Counted from the stretch's first letter, positions 9,364 to 18,018 are shown. The stretch: 64,000 nucleotides of DNA from Sphaerisporangium perillae (GCF_023276435.1 NZ_JALLPO010000023.1:1-64000), one strand, 5' to 3'. Made by a program: numbers and translations. The notes: generated from the sequence alone by a model not told the origin.

Positions 9364-10592
9364 ACATGATCGACGTCCGCGAGGCGGTCACCCAGGCCCA
9401 CCACGAGGAGTGGGCACGGGTGGTCGCTGCCCTGACCAGGCGTTTCGGTGACCTCGACATCGCCGAGGAGGCGGCGGGCGAAGCGTTCGCGACCGCCGTC
9501 CAGCGGTGGTCGGCCGACGGCGTACCGCCCAACCCCGGCGCCTGGCTGACCACCACCGCCACCCGCAGGGCCATCGACCGGATCCGGCGCGAGAACAAAC
9601 GCGACGACAAGCACAGGGAGGCTCAGCTGTTGTACGACGACGACCCGCCCGAGCCTCTCGGCGCCATCGACGACGAACGGCTCCGGCTGATCTTCACCTG
9701 CTGTCACCCGGCGCTGGCGATGGAGGCCCGCGTGGCGCTGACGCTGCGCATGGTCGCCGGCCTGACCATGCCCGAGATCGCCCGTGCCTTCCTGGTGCAG
9801 GAGAGCACCATGGGGCAGCGGATCACCCGCGCGAAGGCCAAGATCAAGGCGGCGCGCATCCCCTATCGCGTGCCGTCCGGGGAGGATCTCCCGGCGCGCG
9901 TCTCCGGCGTACTCGCCGTCCTCTGCCTCGTCTTCAACGAGGGCTACCTGGCCACCGGCCCCGACACCGATCCCGTACGCCACGACCTGACCGCCGAGGC
10001 GATCCGGCTCACTCGCCTGATCCGTGCCCTCATGCCACAGGACGGTGAAGTGGCCGGGCTGCTGGCGCTGATGCTCCTGACCGAGGCCCGCCGCACCGCC
10101 CGGGTTTCGGGCAGCGGCGAACTGGTCACCCTCGACGAGCAGGACCGTGGGGCCTGGGACGCGGCGCTGATCGCCGAGGGTCACCGGCTGGTGCGCGGGC
10201 GCCTGGCCTCCGGGGTGGCCCCGGGTCGCTACCAGATCCTCGCAGCGATCAACGCCGTGCACACCTCAGCCCCCGACGTACGCGACACCGACTGGTCGCA
10301 GGTCGTCGCCCTCTACGACCAGCTCGTCCACCTCGACCCCTCGCCGATCATCGCCCTCAACCGGGCCATCGCGGTCGCCGAGCTCGACGGCCCGGAGGTG
10401 GCACTGGCAGCCGTCGACCGTCTTGACGACAAGTTGGCCGGCTATCACGCCTACCACGCGACCCGCGCCGACCTGCTGCGCCGGCTGGGCCGCAGTCAGA
10501 ACGCACGCGCGGCATACGACAAAGCCATCGAGCTCGCAGGCAACACCGCCGAGACCGCCTACCTGACACGCCGCCGCGACCAACTGAGGTAG
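9360..10592 (+). CDS. ECF42-group RNA polymerase sigma factor with C-terminal TPR domain
   Basis: A 410-residue extracytoplasmic-function sigma factor. Region 2 is visible as LTRRFGDLDIAEEAAGEAF and PGAWLTTTATRRAIDRIRR (residues about 15-75). Region 4 is VALTLRMVAGLTMPEIAR with FLVQESTMGQRITRAKAKI (about 125-160). The rest is the large helical, TPR-like extension seen in ECF42 (GYLATGP, GEVAGLLALMLLTEARRTAR, then NRAIAVAEL and YHATRADLLRRLGR). GTG 9360 overlaps the YCII stop, with ATG 9366 as an alternative. No anti-sigma gene is present, consistent with the group, in which the C-terminal extension is thought to control activity. Confidence 0.93.
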   Translation: MNMIDVREAVTQAHHEEWARVVAALTRRFGDLDIAEEAAGEAFATAVQRWSADGVPPNPGAWLTTTATRRAIDRIRRENKRDDKHREAQLLYDDDPPEPLGAIDDERLRLIFTCCHPALAMEARVALTLRMVAGLTMPEIARAFLVQESTMGQRITRAKAKIKAARIPYRVPSGEDLPARVSGVLAVLCLVFNEGYLATGPDTDPVRHDLTAEAIRLTRLIRALMPQDGEVAGLLALMLLTEARRTARVSGSGELVTLDEQDRGAWDAALIAEGHRLVRGRLASGVAPGRYQILAAINAVHTSAPDVRDTDWSQVVALYDQLVHLDPSPIIALNRAIAVAELDGPEVALAAVDRLDDKLAGYHAYHATRADLLRRLGRSQNARAAYDKAIELAGNTAETAYLTRRRDQLR

Positions 10593-10719
10593 TGACCCAG
10601 CCGCCACCTAAAGCTGGGAACCGCCGGCTGAAACGGGGAGCCACACTACCGAGACCCGCAAAGTTGATCTTGGTGACGGTTATTTCTGGCAGGTGACAAC
10701 CATCTCTGGGAGTCTCAAT

Positions 10720-10767
10720 CGTCAACCCAGGGTTGACGAAAGCCAGATCGTCAACCTACCGTTGACG
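10720..10767 (+). promoter_or_regulatory. two tandem CGTCAAC-N5-GTTGACG operators
   Basis: Two 19-bp inverted repeats share identical arms and spacing: CGTCAAC-CCAGG-GTTGACG at 10720-10738 and CGTCAAC-CTACC-GTTGACG at 10749-10767. Centres are 29 bp apart. The second ends one base before ATG 10769, so binding would block transcription or translation initiation directly. TTGACG inside the first copy (10733-10738) could be a -35 box. The layout suggests autoregulation by the downstream protein, which has a helix-turn-helix-like N-terminus. Confidence 0.7.
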
Positions 10768-10768
10768 C

Positions 10769-11521
10769 ATGCAGCCACAACCCGTCCGCCTGGACGATCT
10801 GATCAACTACATCAGGAGCCAGCACGCCGAAGGCGGCGCACTCCAGCAGCTTTCGGGGGCCGTCCTGCTCTCCGAACATCTCGGCGAGGTCGCCGACCAC
10901 CTCATCGGCCACTTCGTCGACCAGGCCCGCAAGGCCGGCGCGTCCTGGACCGAGATCGGCCAGAGCATGGGCGTGACCAAGCAGGCCGCGCAGAAACGGT
11001 TCGTCCCCAAGTCCGGCGAGCCGTTCGACCTCACCACCTTCGCCCGCTACACCGACCGGGCGCGCCACGTCGTCGTGGCCTCGCGGCAGGAGGCCCTCGA
11101 CAGCGGGCATGGCTACATCGGCACCGAGCATCTCCTGCTCGGCCTGCTGCACGAGCCGGAGGGCCTGGCCGCCCGCGCGATGGAGGTGCTCGGCGCGCCG
11201 CTGGACAGGGTGCGCCAGGCGGCCGTCGCGGCCCTCGGCCCGGTCGTCGCGCCGGCCGTGAGCGGGCAGGCCGCGGAAGAGGTCGCGTTCACGGCCGACA
11301 GCAGGAAGGTGTTCGCGCTGAGCGTGCGGGAGGCGCTGCGCCTCGGGCACAACTACATCGGCACCGAGCATCTGCTGCTGGCCCTGCTCAGCACCGAGGA
11401 CGTCGCCGCGGCCCAGGTGCTGACCTCGCTGGGCGTCACCAAGGAGGGCGTCGAGGCGTGGACCCTCGAGATCCTCGCGGACATCGTGCGGGCCAGGGAG
11501 GCGAACCCCGCGGAGGCGTGA
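10769..11521 (+). CDS. Clp N-domain protein with N-terminal helix-turn-helix-like segment
   Basis: A 250-residue protein. Residues about 1-85 form a helical segment whose WTEIGQSMGVTKQAAQKRF stretch looks like a helix-turn-helix. Two Clp_N repeats follow: FARYTDRARHVVVASRQEAL with YIGTEHLLLGLL (about 92-145) and VFALSVREALRLGHNY with IGTEHLLLALL (about 178-230). No AAA+ ATPase module is present, so this is not ClpC itself. It may bind substrates or adaptors of the Clp protease, or act as a stress regulator that senses them. The two operators immediately upstream favour a DNA-binding, autoregulating role. The family is certain, the function inferred. Confidence 0.85.
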   Translation: MQPQPVRLDDLINYIRSQHAEGGALQQLSGAVLLSEHLGEVADHLIGHFVDQARKAGASWTEIGQSMGVTKQAAQKRFVPKSGEPFDLTTFARYTDRARHVVVASRQEALDSGHGYIGTEHLLLGLLHEPEGLAARAMEVLGAPLDRVRQAAVAALGPVVAPAVSGQAAEEVAFTADSRKVFALSVREALRLGHNYIGTEHLLLALLSTEDVAAAQVLTSLGVTKEGVEAWTLEILADIVRAREANPAEA

Positions 11522-11561
11522 GGGCGACCGGGGCACCTGGCGCCGGCGGAGCATCCCTTGC

Positions 11562-11587
11562 CGATATCGTGATATATCAGGATATCG
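11562..11587 (+). promoter_or_regulatory. 26-bp palindrome upstream of the dehydratase
   Basis: CGATATC, then G, TGATATATCA, G, then GATATCG: a perfect 10-bp central palindrome flanked symmetrically by GATATC arms, imperfect only at the two spacer bases. It ends eleven bases before the GTG start and overlaps the AGGAGG ribosome-binding site region. This is typical of an operator for a GntR-, IclR- or LacI-type repressor. No regulator gene is adjacent, so the controlling protein lies elsewhere. Confidence 0.65.
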
Positions 11588-11597
11588 AGGAGGACTC

Positions 11598-13322
11598 GTG
11601 CAGCGCCTGACCCCTGATCAACTGAGAAGCCACCGCTGGTACGGCGCCGAAGGGCTCCGGTCCTTCGGCCACCGTTCGAGGACCCGCCAGCTCGGCCTGT
11701 CCGCCGAGGAGCACATGGGCAGGCCGGTCATCGGCATCCTGAACACCTGGAGCGAGCTGAACCCCTGCCACATCCACCTGCGCGAGCGCGCGCAGGACGT
11801 CAAGCGCGGGGTGTGGCAGGCGGGCGGCTACCCGGTGGAGCTCCCGGTGATGTCGCTGTCGGAGTCCTTCCAGAAGCCGACCACCATGCTCTACCGCAAC
11901 CTGCTGGCCATGGAGACCGAGGAGCTCCTGCGCTCCCACCCCGTGGACGCGACCGTGCTCATGGGCGGGTGTGACAAGACCACGCCCGCCCTCCTCATGG
12001 GCGCCATCAGCATGGACATACCTGCGATCTTCGTACCGTCGGGGCCGATGATCCCCGGCAACTATCGCGGCGAGGTGCTCGGCAGCGGCAGCGACGTGTG
12101 GCGCTACTGGGCCGACAAGCAGGCCGGGCTCGTCGGCGAGGCCGAGATGACCGGCGTCGAGGAGGGCATCGCCCGCTCCCCCGGCCACTGCATGACGATG
12201 GGCACCGCCTCCACGATGACCTCGGTCGCCGAGGTGCTCGGCATGACCCTGCCGGGCGCCGCGTCCATCCCCGCCGTGGCCTCCGCCCACAACCGGATGG
12301 CCGCCGCCACCGGCCGGCGCGTCGTCGAGATGGCCTGGGAGGACCTGCGGCCCGCCACGATCCTCAACGCCGAGGCCTACGCGGACGCGGTCACCACCGT
12401 CCTCGCCCTCGGCGGGTCCACCAACGCCGTCATCCACCTCATCGCCATGGCCCGCCGCAGCGGCGTCGAGCTGACGCTCGACCACTTCGACGAGGCCTCC
12501 CGGCGCGTCCCGGTGCTCGCCGACCTGCGCCCGAGCGGCACGTACGTCATGGAGGACTTCTACCTGGCGGGCGGCCTCCCCGGCCTGCTCCACCGGATCT
12601 CCGACCTGCTCCACCTCGACCGGCCCACCGTCACCGGGCACGCCTTGGGCGAGGTGATCGAGGGCGCCGGCGTGTACGACAACAAGGTCATCCGCACCCG
12701 CGACAACGCCCTGTCGGAGGAGGGCGGCCTGGCCGTCCTGCGCGGCAACCTGGCGCCGGCCGGGGCGGTGATCAAGCATGTCGCCGCCGAGCCCCGGCTG
12801 CTCAAGCACACCGGGCCCGCGGTGGTGTTCGAGGGGCACCGCGACCTGATGCGGCGCATCAACGACGAGAGCCTGCCGATCACGGCCGACTCGGTGCTGG
12901 TGCTGCGCGGCGCCGGCCCGCGCGGAGGCCCCGGGATGCCCGAGCACGGCATGCTCCCCATCCCGAACCGGCTCCTGAAGATGGGAGTCCGCGACATGGT
13001 GCGCATCTCCGACGCGCGGATGAGCGGCACGAGCTACGGCGCCTGCGTGCTGCACGTCGCGCCGGAGTCCCACGTCGGCGGGCCCCTCGCCCTGGTCAGG
13101 GACGGCGACCCGATCACCCTCGACGTCGAGGCCCGCCGCCTGTCCCTCGACGTCCCCGAGGACGAGCTGGAACGGCGCCGGGCCGCCTGGCAGCCCCCCG
13201 CGCCGGTGTTCCAGCGCGGCTACGGAACCCTCTTCGACGCCCACATCCTCCAGGCGGACGAGGGCTGCGACTTCGACTTCCTCCTCGGCGCCGGCGGCGC
13301 TCCCGAACCCGACATGGGCTGA
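11598..13322 (+). CDS. IlvD/Edd family dehydratase, probably sugar-acid (arabinonate/xylonate-type)
   Basis: A 574-residue dehydratase starting at GTG 11598 behind an AGGAGG site. The three iron-sulphur-cluster cysteines of the IlvD/Edd family are in place: C57 (WSELNPCHIH), C125 (MGGCDKTTPA) and C198 (SPGHCMTMGTAST). Also visible are the substrate-lid motif ALGGSTNAVIHL, the GPRGGPGMPEHGM block and the C-terminal SDARMSGTSYGACVLH. The sequence TWSELNPCHIHLRERA and the monocistronic setting with its own operator favour a sugar-acid dehydratase over biosynthetic IlvD; the substrate is not determined. It removes water from an aldonic acid to give a 2-keto-3-deoxy acid. Confidence 0.9.
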   Translation: MQRLTPDQLRSHRWYGAEGLRSFGHRSRTRQLGLSAEEHMGRPVIGILNTWSELNPCHIHLRERAQDVKRGVWQAGGYPVELPVMSLSESFQKPTTMLYRNLLAMETEELLRSHPVDATVLMGGCDKTTPALLMGAISMDIPAIFVPSGPMIPGNYRGEVLGSGSDVWRYWADKQAGLVGEAEMTGVEEGIARSPGHCMTMGTASTMTSVAEVLGMTLPGAASIPAVASAHNRMAAATGRRVVEMAWEDLRPATILNAEAYADAVTTVLALGGSTNAVIHLIAMARRSGVELTLDHFDEASRRVPVLADLRPSGTYVMEDFYLAGGLPGLLHRISDLLHLDRPTVTGHALGEVIEGAGVYDNKVIRTRDNALSEEGGLAVLRGNLAPAGAVIKHVAAEPRLLKHTGPAVVFEGHRDLMRRINDESLPITADSVLVLRGAGPRGGPGMPEHGMLPIPNRLLKMGVRDMVRISDARMSGTSYGACVLHVAPESHVGGPLALVRDGDPITLDVEARRLSLDVPEDELERRRAAWQPPAPVFQRGYGTLFDAHILQADEGCDFDFLLGAGGAPEPDMG

Positions 13323-13349
13323 CGCCGTGCTCCTCCCCTCGGACGTACG

Positions 13350-13377
13350 GGCGGCCGCCACCGGGCGGCCGCCTTTA
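13350..13377 (+). terminator. rho-independent-like terminator after the dehydratase gene
   Basis: GGCGGCCGC (13350-13358), a six-base loop, and GCGGCCGCC (13365-13373) form a perfect 9-bp GC stem followed by TTTA, 28 bases after the stop codon at 13322. Confidence 0.7.
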
Positions 13378-13414
13378 CATTGTAGATCACAAGCATGGAG
13401 GCGGGAGGCAGGGG

Positions 13415-13645
13415 TCAGGGGCGGCCCGGGGCATTGCGGGGGTGGCGTTTGGCGGTGCGCTCGTTGCCGCGGCGGTAGTTGCCGGTCCAGCGGGCCATGA
13501 CCTGCTGCGGGTCGCCGCTCGCCACCTCCTCGAGGAACTCGGCCGCCCGGCTGCCCCTCAGTGTGGCCGCAGGACGGCCTCGATGGGTGATTCGGACGGT
13601 TCCGTCACCGAACTCCGCATAGCCGAATCCCTCTGGTGTCGCCAC
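13415..13645 (-). CDS. small conserved actinobacterial protein, function unknown
   Basis: A 76-residue protein from ATG 13645. It begins MATPEGFGYAEFGDGTVRI and contains RGRPAATLRGSRAAEFLEEV, DPQQVMARWTGNYRRGNERT and a basic tail. Proteins of this size with the RHGRPAAVLRG and MARWTGNYRRGNE motifs recur in actinomycete genomes, though no function is known to me. It is probably cytoplasmic; no signal or membrane segment is visible. It converges on the dehydratase gene, whose terminator lies between them. Confidence 0.75.
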   Translation of the reverse strand: MATPEGFGYAEFGDGTVRITHRGRPAATLRGSRAAEFLEEVASGDPQQVMARWTGNYRRGNERTAKRHPRNAPGRP

Positions 13646-14100
13646 AGTACCGCCCCTTCATCCTGTTCCACCGCATGACGCAACTTTAGGGATGCCGAGC
13701 GTTTGTCATGGTGACAACCACTCAAGAGCCCTTCATGCCCATTGTCGGGTAATTTCCGGATACGCGGTTTCGGCCGGTCGCAAAGTGCGCGATGACGTTG
13801 AACTATTGAAATTTAAATCAGGTATGGGGGCGTTTACATGACGTCCGGTATGTGACTAACGATCCTAGTTAGGGCGGTTTGTCGTTGTAAAGGTTGATTG
13901 ACGCTGCCGTTGCGCGTGCCTTACGGTGACGTCAATCTGAGGCTTTGACGGGAAATGCGAGTTGCCTCACTCAGCCGCGCTCTTCGGAGTGAGGTCGCAG
14001 GGGGACGTGGGAGCGGTCCGACTCCATCGGGCCGGCATAACAGGGGGATTGGGTTGTCTTTAGCACGCGCCCTGACCGGGCGACGTTATGAGAAGTGCCT
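13646..14100 (+). promoter_or_regulatory. long leader and promoter region of the biosynthetic operon
   Basis: About 455 bases without a gene and less GC-rich than its surroundings; an AT-rich stretch lies near 13800-13815. A plausible sigma-70-type promoter is TTGACG at 13898-13903, an 18-base spacer, and TACGGT at 13922-13927, which would leave a leader of about 165 bases before ATG 14101. No further coding frame or clear riboswitch was seen. Confidence 0.5.
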
Positions 14101-15087
14101 ATGAGCCGCCCGACCATGGCCATTACCGGCGGCGCCGGATTCCTCGGATCGCATCTCTGCGAACGATTCCTGCTCGAGGGATATCGGGTCATCTGCGTTG
14201 ACAACTTCCTCACCGGCTCGGTCGCCAACGTCGAACATCTGATGGCCGAGGACGGCTTCCGGCTGATGCGCGCCGACGTGTCGCAGCACCTCTCCGTTCC
14301 CGGCGGCCTGGAGGCCGTCCTGCACTTCGCGTCGCCGGCATCGCCGTCGGACTATCTCCGGTTGCCGATCGACACGCTGCGGGTCGGTTCCAACGGGACG
14401 TTCAACGCGCTCGAACTCGCCCGGGAAAAGGGGGCACGATTCGTGCTCGCCTCGACCTCCGAGACCTACGGCGACCCGCTGGTCCACCCGCAGCCGGAGA
14501 GCTACTGGGGCAATGTGAACCCCATCGGTCCCCGCGGGGTGTACGACGAGGCCAAGCGGTTCGCCGAGGCGATGACCATGGCCTATCGCCGCGCCCACGA
14601 CGTCGATACGGCGATCCTGCGGATCTTCAACACGTTCGGCCCCCGGATGCGGCCCTTCGACGGACGGGCGATCCCGACGTTCGTCCGGCAGGCGCTGCTC
14701 GGCGAGCCGATCACGGTGTCCGGAGACGGCAGCCAGACCAGGTCCATCTGCTATGTGGACGACCTGGTCGAGGGGATCGTCCGGCTGTTCAACTCCAACC
14801 TGGACGGCCCGATCAACATCGGCAATCCGCACGAGGTCTCCATGCTCGCCCTGGCGGAGTGGATCAAGGAGCTCACCGGGTCCTCCTCGGAGATCGCGTT
14901 CATCCCGCGGCCGCAGGACGACCCCACGGTGCGCCGTCCCGACATCACGCTGGCCAGGACCCGGCTCGGATGGGAGCCGCGCGTCCCCATCGAGGAAGGG
15001 CTGCGGCGCACCATCGCCTGGTTCGAGGAGCATTCTCCGCTGTGGAGCGCTCAGGACCAGGCCGACCTCGCCACCACGGCCCTCTAG
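14101..15087 (+). CDS. NAD-dependent nucleotide-sugar decarboxylase/epimerase (UXS-like)
   Basis: A 328-residue extended SDR. The cofactor motif [15 protein letters not shown] is at about residues 8-22; the catalytic triad is Thr/Ser of ASTSETYG with Tyr-x-x-x-Lys in [11 protein letters not shown] near residue 150. The sequence around SPASPSDYL and [11 protein letters not shown] follows UDP-glucuronate decarboxylases (UDP-xylose synthases) more than simple 4-epimerases. It would supply a UDP-pentose for the operon's glycosyltransferase. ATG 14101 (GAGAAG site upstream) is preferred over GTG 14095. It is the first gene of the operon, and the next start follows 8 bases after its stop. Confidence 0.88.
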   Translation: MSRPTMAITGGAGFLGSHLCERFLLEGYRVICVDNFLTGSVANVEHLMAEDGFRLMRADVSQHLSVPGGLEAVLHFASPASPSDYLRLPIDTLRVGSNGTFNALELAREKGARFVLASTSETYGDPLVHPQPESYWGNVNPIGPRGVYDEAKRFAEAMTMAYRRAHDVDTAILRIFNTFGPRMRPFDGRAIPTFVRQALLGEPITVSGDGSQTRSICYVDDLVEGIVRLFNSNLDGPINIGNPHEVSMLALAEWIKELTGSSSEIAFIPRPQDDPTVRRPDITLARTRLGWEPRVPIEEGLRRTIAWFEEHSPLWSAQDQADLATTAL

Positions 15088-15095
15088 GCCGCCCC

Positions 15096-16649
15096 GTGGA
15101 CACGCTGGCACGGGCCGGCTATGCCGACCTGTTCAGACAAGACCCGAGTCATCCGCACTGGGCCTACGACTACGCCGAGCGGCTGGTCCGGCGCCATGGA
15201 CCGGACCGGCAGGTGGTGATCCAGACCAGCATGTCGCCGAGCGGCCGGTTCCACGTCGGGAACTTCCGTGACACCGCCTGCGCCTACCTGGTGCACCGGG
15301 CGCTGCTGCGGCGCGGCCGCGATTCGGTGATCCTGCTCAGCTTCGACGACTACGACCCGATCCGTCCCAGCCAGGCGGCGGAGCAGCCGGACCTGGCCGG
15401 TTACGGCGCCCGACCGCTCGGGGCCGCCACCGGACGCAGCACCCGGATCTGCCGGCGGTACATCGCCGAACTCAAGCGGATGGGCATCTGCCCCGCCGAC
15501 GCGGACGCCGACGGCCGCACCGCGCCGGAGTCCCTCTGGCAGACCCACTATCAGCACGAGCGGTACCTGGCCGGTTCCTACCGCTCCCTGCAGCGCCGGT
15601 ACCTTCGCGCCTCGGGAAAGCTCGCCAGGCTCCTCGGCGTGCGAAGGCCCGAGAACCTGTTCAGCGTCTACTGCGAGCAATGCGGCCGGGGCACCACGCG
15701 CAACCTGAAGCTCGGGCGGAAGCGGGTGCGCTACGCCTGTGAGTCATGCGGCGCGGTCACGACCACCGACCGCGTCGAACCGGTGAAGCCGTCGTGGGCG
15801 CTGGACTGGACTCTGCGGGTGACCCACGAGGGGATCTGCTGCGAGCCCGCGGGCCAGGACCACTGCAGCGCCGGCAGCACCATGGACCGCACCCGGGCCA
15901 TCTACCACGGGTTCCTGCGCGCGCCGCAGCCGGTCATCGTGCCCTACGGACTCGTCCGCCAGTTCGGCGACCTCGGAAAGGTGTCGGGCTCGCGGGGCGG
16001 CGGGATGACGCTCAGCGATCTGATGGCGGTGATGTCACCCCAGATGATCCTCTGGCTCTACGGCCGGCCCAACTGCCTCTCCGACTTCCGGATCAGCCTG
16101 GAGCGCTCCGCGTTCCTCGGGTACTACGACGAATACGACCGGTTCCTGGCCAGGGTGGCGGCCGGTGACCGCCGCGCGACGGCGCTCTACGAGCTCATCC
16201 GCGGCGAACGCGGTGAAGGTGATCGGCCGCCCGCCGCACCGCCGCCCCGGATGCGCGCCGTCCTCGGCCTGCTGCACGGCAACTGCTACGACGCCGCGCG
16301 AGTGACCGCCATCCTCGGCCCGGCCGCCGCGGCGCGGGTCGCGCGGGGCCGCGCGTGGCTCGCCGCGCACGGGCGATGCTGGATCGACCAGGTCAGGGAG
16401 GCCGAGCCGGAGGCCGGCACGCTGCTGGCCGGCGGGAGGTTGCCCGAGCGGTGGAGCCGCGTGTCCTACCGCCGGCTCTACCTGACCCTGTTCGGCACCG
16501 AGGACGGGCCGCCGCTGAGGCGGCTGGAGGAGATCTTCGGCACCGCGGAACTCGTCGCCGCGATCCGGGCGTACCTCGACCACGCCGAACGCCCGTTGCG
16601 CGAGCGGGTGCTCGCCCTGCTCAGGCCGGGTGATCGCGATGCAGGCTGA
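15096..16649 (+). CDS. class I lysyl-tRNA synthetase-like protein
   Basis: A 517-residue protein from GTG 15096, close to full length for class I LysRS. The HIGH-type signature is HVGN at residues 53-56 within SMSPSGRFHVGNFRDTA. The KMSKS-type loop is GKVSGSRGG near 294-302, and two CxxC pairs (CEQCG 193-197, CESCG 215-219) form a zinc-ribbon insertion. The C-terminal half keeps the helical anticodon-binding region but is divergent. Established role of the family: ATP-dependent charging of tRNA with lysine. Its place in a biosynthetic operon, followed by an overlapping FemX-like gene, suggests it provides aminoacyl-tRNA for product assembly rather than translation, perhaps with a modified lysine. 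Confidence 0.88.
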   Translation: MDTLARAGYADLFRQDPSHPHWAYDYAERLVRRHGPDRQVVIQTSMSPSGRFHVGNFRDTACAYLVHRALLRRGRDSVILLSFDDYDPIRPSQAAEQPDLAGYGARPLGAATGRSTRICRRYIAELKRMGICPADADADGRTAPESLWQTHYQHERYLAGSYRSLQRRYLRASGKLARLLGVRRPENLFSVYCEQCGRGTTRNLKLGRKRVRYACESCGAVTTTDRVEPVKPSWALDWTLRVTHEGICCEPAGQDHCSAGSTMDRTRAIYHGFLRAPQPVIVPYGLVRQFGDLGKVSGSRGGGMTLSDLMAVMSPQMILWLYGRPNCLSDFRISLERSAFLGYYDEYDRFLARVAAGDRRATALYELIRGERGEGDRPPAAPPPRMRAVLGLLHGNCYDAARVTAILGPAAAARVARGRAWLAAHGRCWIDQVREAEPEAGTLLAGGRLPERWSRVSYRRLYLTLFGTEDGPPLRRLEEIFGTAELVAAIRAYLDHAERPLRERVLALLRPGDRDAG

Positions 16650-17628
16650 GATCATCGACCCGACCGCGGAGTCGGTGCCCGCCGACTGGGACCTGTTCCG
16701 CAAGCAAGAGGGTCTCCTCGCCGCCTGGCAGGCCGCCGCCCTGACCGCCGTCGCCTGGTGCGCCCCCCGCCCGGTCTTTCTCGGGCTCGTGCGGGACGGC
16801 GGGCAGGTCGCGGGCATCTTCGCCGGTGATCTGGCCGGGCCGCCGCGACGCCATGGCGGGTACTGCGAGCCCGGATCGCCGCCCCTGACGGGCTGGTTCG
16901 AATGCCGGCTGCTCCTCGGCTTCACCAGCGGTTTCGCGTTCGCGTCGCGGCTTGACGCGAAGGACAGGATCGCCGTGCTGGCCGCGTTCGAGAAGGCGCT
17001 CCGCCGCAGGCTGGGCCGGCACTGCCTGGGCATCCTCTACCGGCAGGTCACGGCCGACATGCTGCCGATGGTGGGCCGCCGTTTCCGGCCGAGGATCGCG
17101 ACCGCGCCCAACACGCTCCTGCCGAATCGCTGGTCGGATCTGGAGGAGTACTTCGCGGGCCTGCCGCGGGACCGCCGGCGAAGGCTGCGGCGCATCCATG
17201 CCGAGGCGGCCGAGCAGACCCAGGTACTGCGGGACGGCGACGCGATCGACCCCGAGCAGGCGAGCCTGCTCGCGCACCTCACCCGGCTCAAACACGGCGA
17301 CCGCGTCCCGCCCATTCCGCCGCGCTATTTCCGGTCCCTCAACGGGGAGGACGGGGTGCGGTACTTCGGGCATCGCGACCAGGAGCGGCTGCTGGCCTTC
17401 GACCTGGCCTTCGACGACGGCCGCCGGCTGGTCACCACCGTCACCGGCTCGCTGGACGTGCGGGACGGCGGCCGCCGGAACCTCTACTTCGACCTGTATC
17501 TCCAGGAGATCGAGCACATGATCGCGCGCGGTCGTGCGGCCTGCGAGTTCGGCAAGGGGATGGCCGAGCTGAAGCAGCGTTTCGGCTGCGAGCTCATTCC
17601 GCAGGCGCTGGTCGTCGCCGCGTGGTGA
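16639..17628 (+). CDS. FemX/GNAT-like aminoacyltransferase (BioF2-type acetyltransferase fold)
   Basis: A 329-residue protein from ATG 16639 (GTG 16630 also possible), overlapping the synthetase gene. The C-terminal part has the pattern of Fem-like/GNAT transferases: YFRSLNGEDGVRYFGHRDQ, LLAFDLAFDDGRRLVTTVTG, then LYFDLYLQEIEHMIARG and CEFGKGMAELKQRFG. The N-terminal half carries a GNAT-like SPPLTGWFECRLLLGF stretch. Fem-type enzymes use aminoacyl-tRNA to form amide or ester bonds on an acceptor outside the ribosome. Direct coupling to a LysRS-like gene makes lysyl-tRNA (or a chlorinated analogue) the likely donor. This substrate assignment is inference. Confidence 0.7.
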   Translation: MQAEIIDPTAESVPADWDLFRKQEGLLAAWQAAALTAVAWCAPRPVFLGLVRDGGQVAGIFAGDLAGPPRRHGGYCEPGSPPLTGWFECRLLLGFTSGFAFASRLDAKDRIAVLAAFEKALRRRLGRHCLGILYRQVTADMLPMVGRRFRPRIATAPNTLLPNRWSDLEEYFAGLPRDRRRRLRRIHAEAAEQTQVLRDGDAIDPEQASLLAHLTRLKHGDRVPPIPPRYFRSLNGEDGVRYFGHRDQERLLAFDLAFDDGRRLVTTVTGSLDVRDGGRRNLYFDLYLQEIEHMIARGRAACEFGKGMAELKQRFGCELIPQALVVAAW

Positions 17629-17654
17629 ACACCCGACATCCGAAGGGACCGGCA

Positions 17655-18017
17655 ATGGAGTTCTCGCAGGCGCTCGCCGCGCATCTGAAGGCGATCGACG
17701 CGCGCGACCTGGACGGGTTTTTGGCCACCGTCCATCCGGACGCGTCGGTGATCCTGCCGAGCGGCACCCTGCTCGAGGGGAAGGACGCGATCGCGCGGTT
17801 CCACACCGCCTGGTTCGACGACCCGGACTGGTCGCTGCGGGCGGAGACCGTCCGGGTCCAGACCGCGGGCGACTCCGCGTTCGCGGTGCTGTCGGTCGTC
17901 TACGACGACCTGGACCCCGACGGGCGGCCCTACCAGAAGACCTACTACCTCACGTTGCTCTTCACCCGTGACGGCGAGCGCTGGCTGCTCGTCCACGACC
18001 AGAACACCTACGCCTGA
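17655..18017 (+). CDS. NTF2-like / SnoaL-type small protein
   Basis: A 120-residue protein of the nuclear-transport-factor-2-like fold. It begins with a helix AAHLKAIDARDLDGFLATV and has HPDASVILPSGTLLEGKDAI and the terminal DGERWLLVHDQNTYA strand typical of ketosteroid-isomerase-like (DUF4440-type) proteins. Members act as small cyclases, isomerases or lyases, or simply bind ligands. ATG 17655 follows the FemX-like gene by 26 bases. Its role in the pathway is not evident. Confidence 0.8.
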   Translation: MEFSQALAAHLKAIDARDLDGFLATVHPDASVILPSGTLLEGKDAIARFHTAWFDDPDWSLRAETVRVQTAGDSAFAVLSVVYDDLDPDGRPYQKTYYLTLLFTRDGERWLLVHDQNTYA

Positions 18018-18018
18018 C

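Noticed and set aside
11577-13361. A 594-residue open frame antisense to the dehydratase gene
   Set aside because: Its composition (Val/Gly/His/Asp-rich, no domain) is the usual shadow of a GC-rich gene; the plus strand encodes a complete IlvD/Edd protein with all cluster cysteines.
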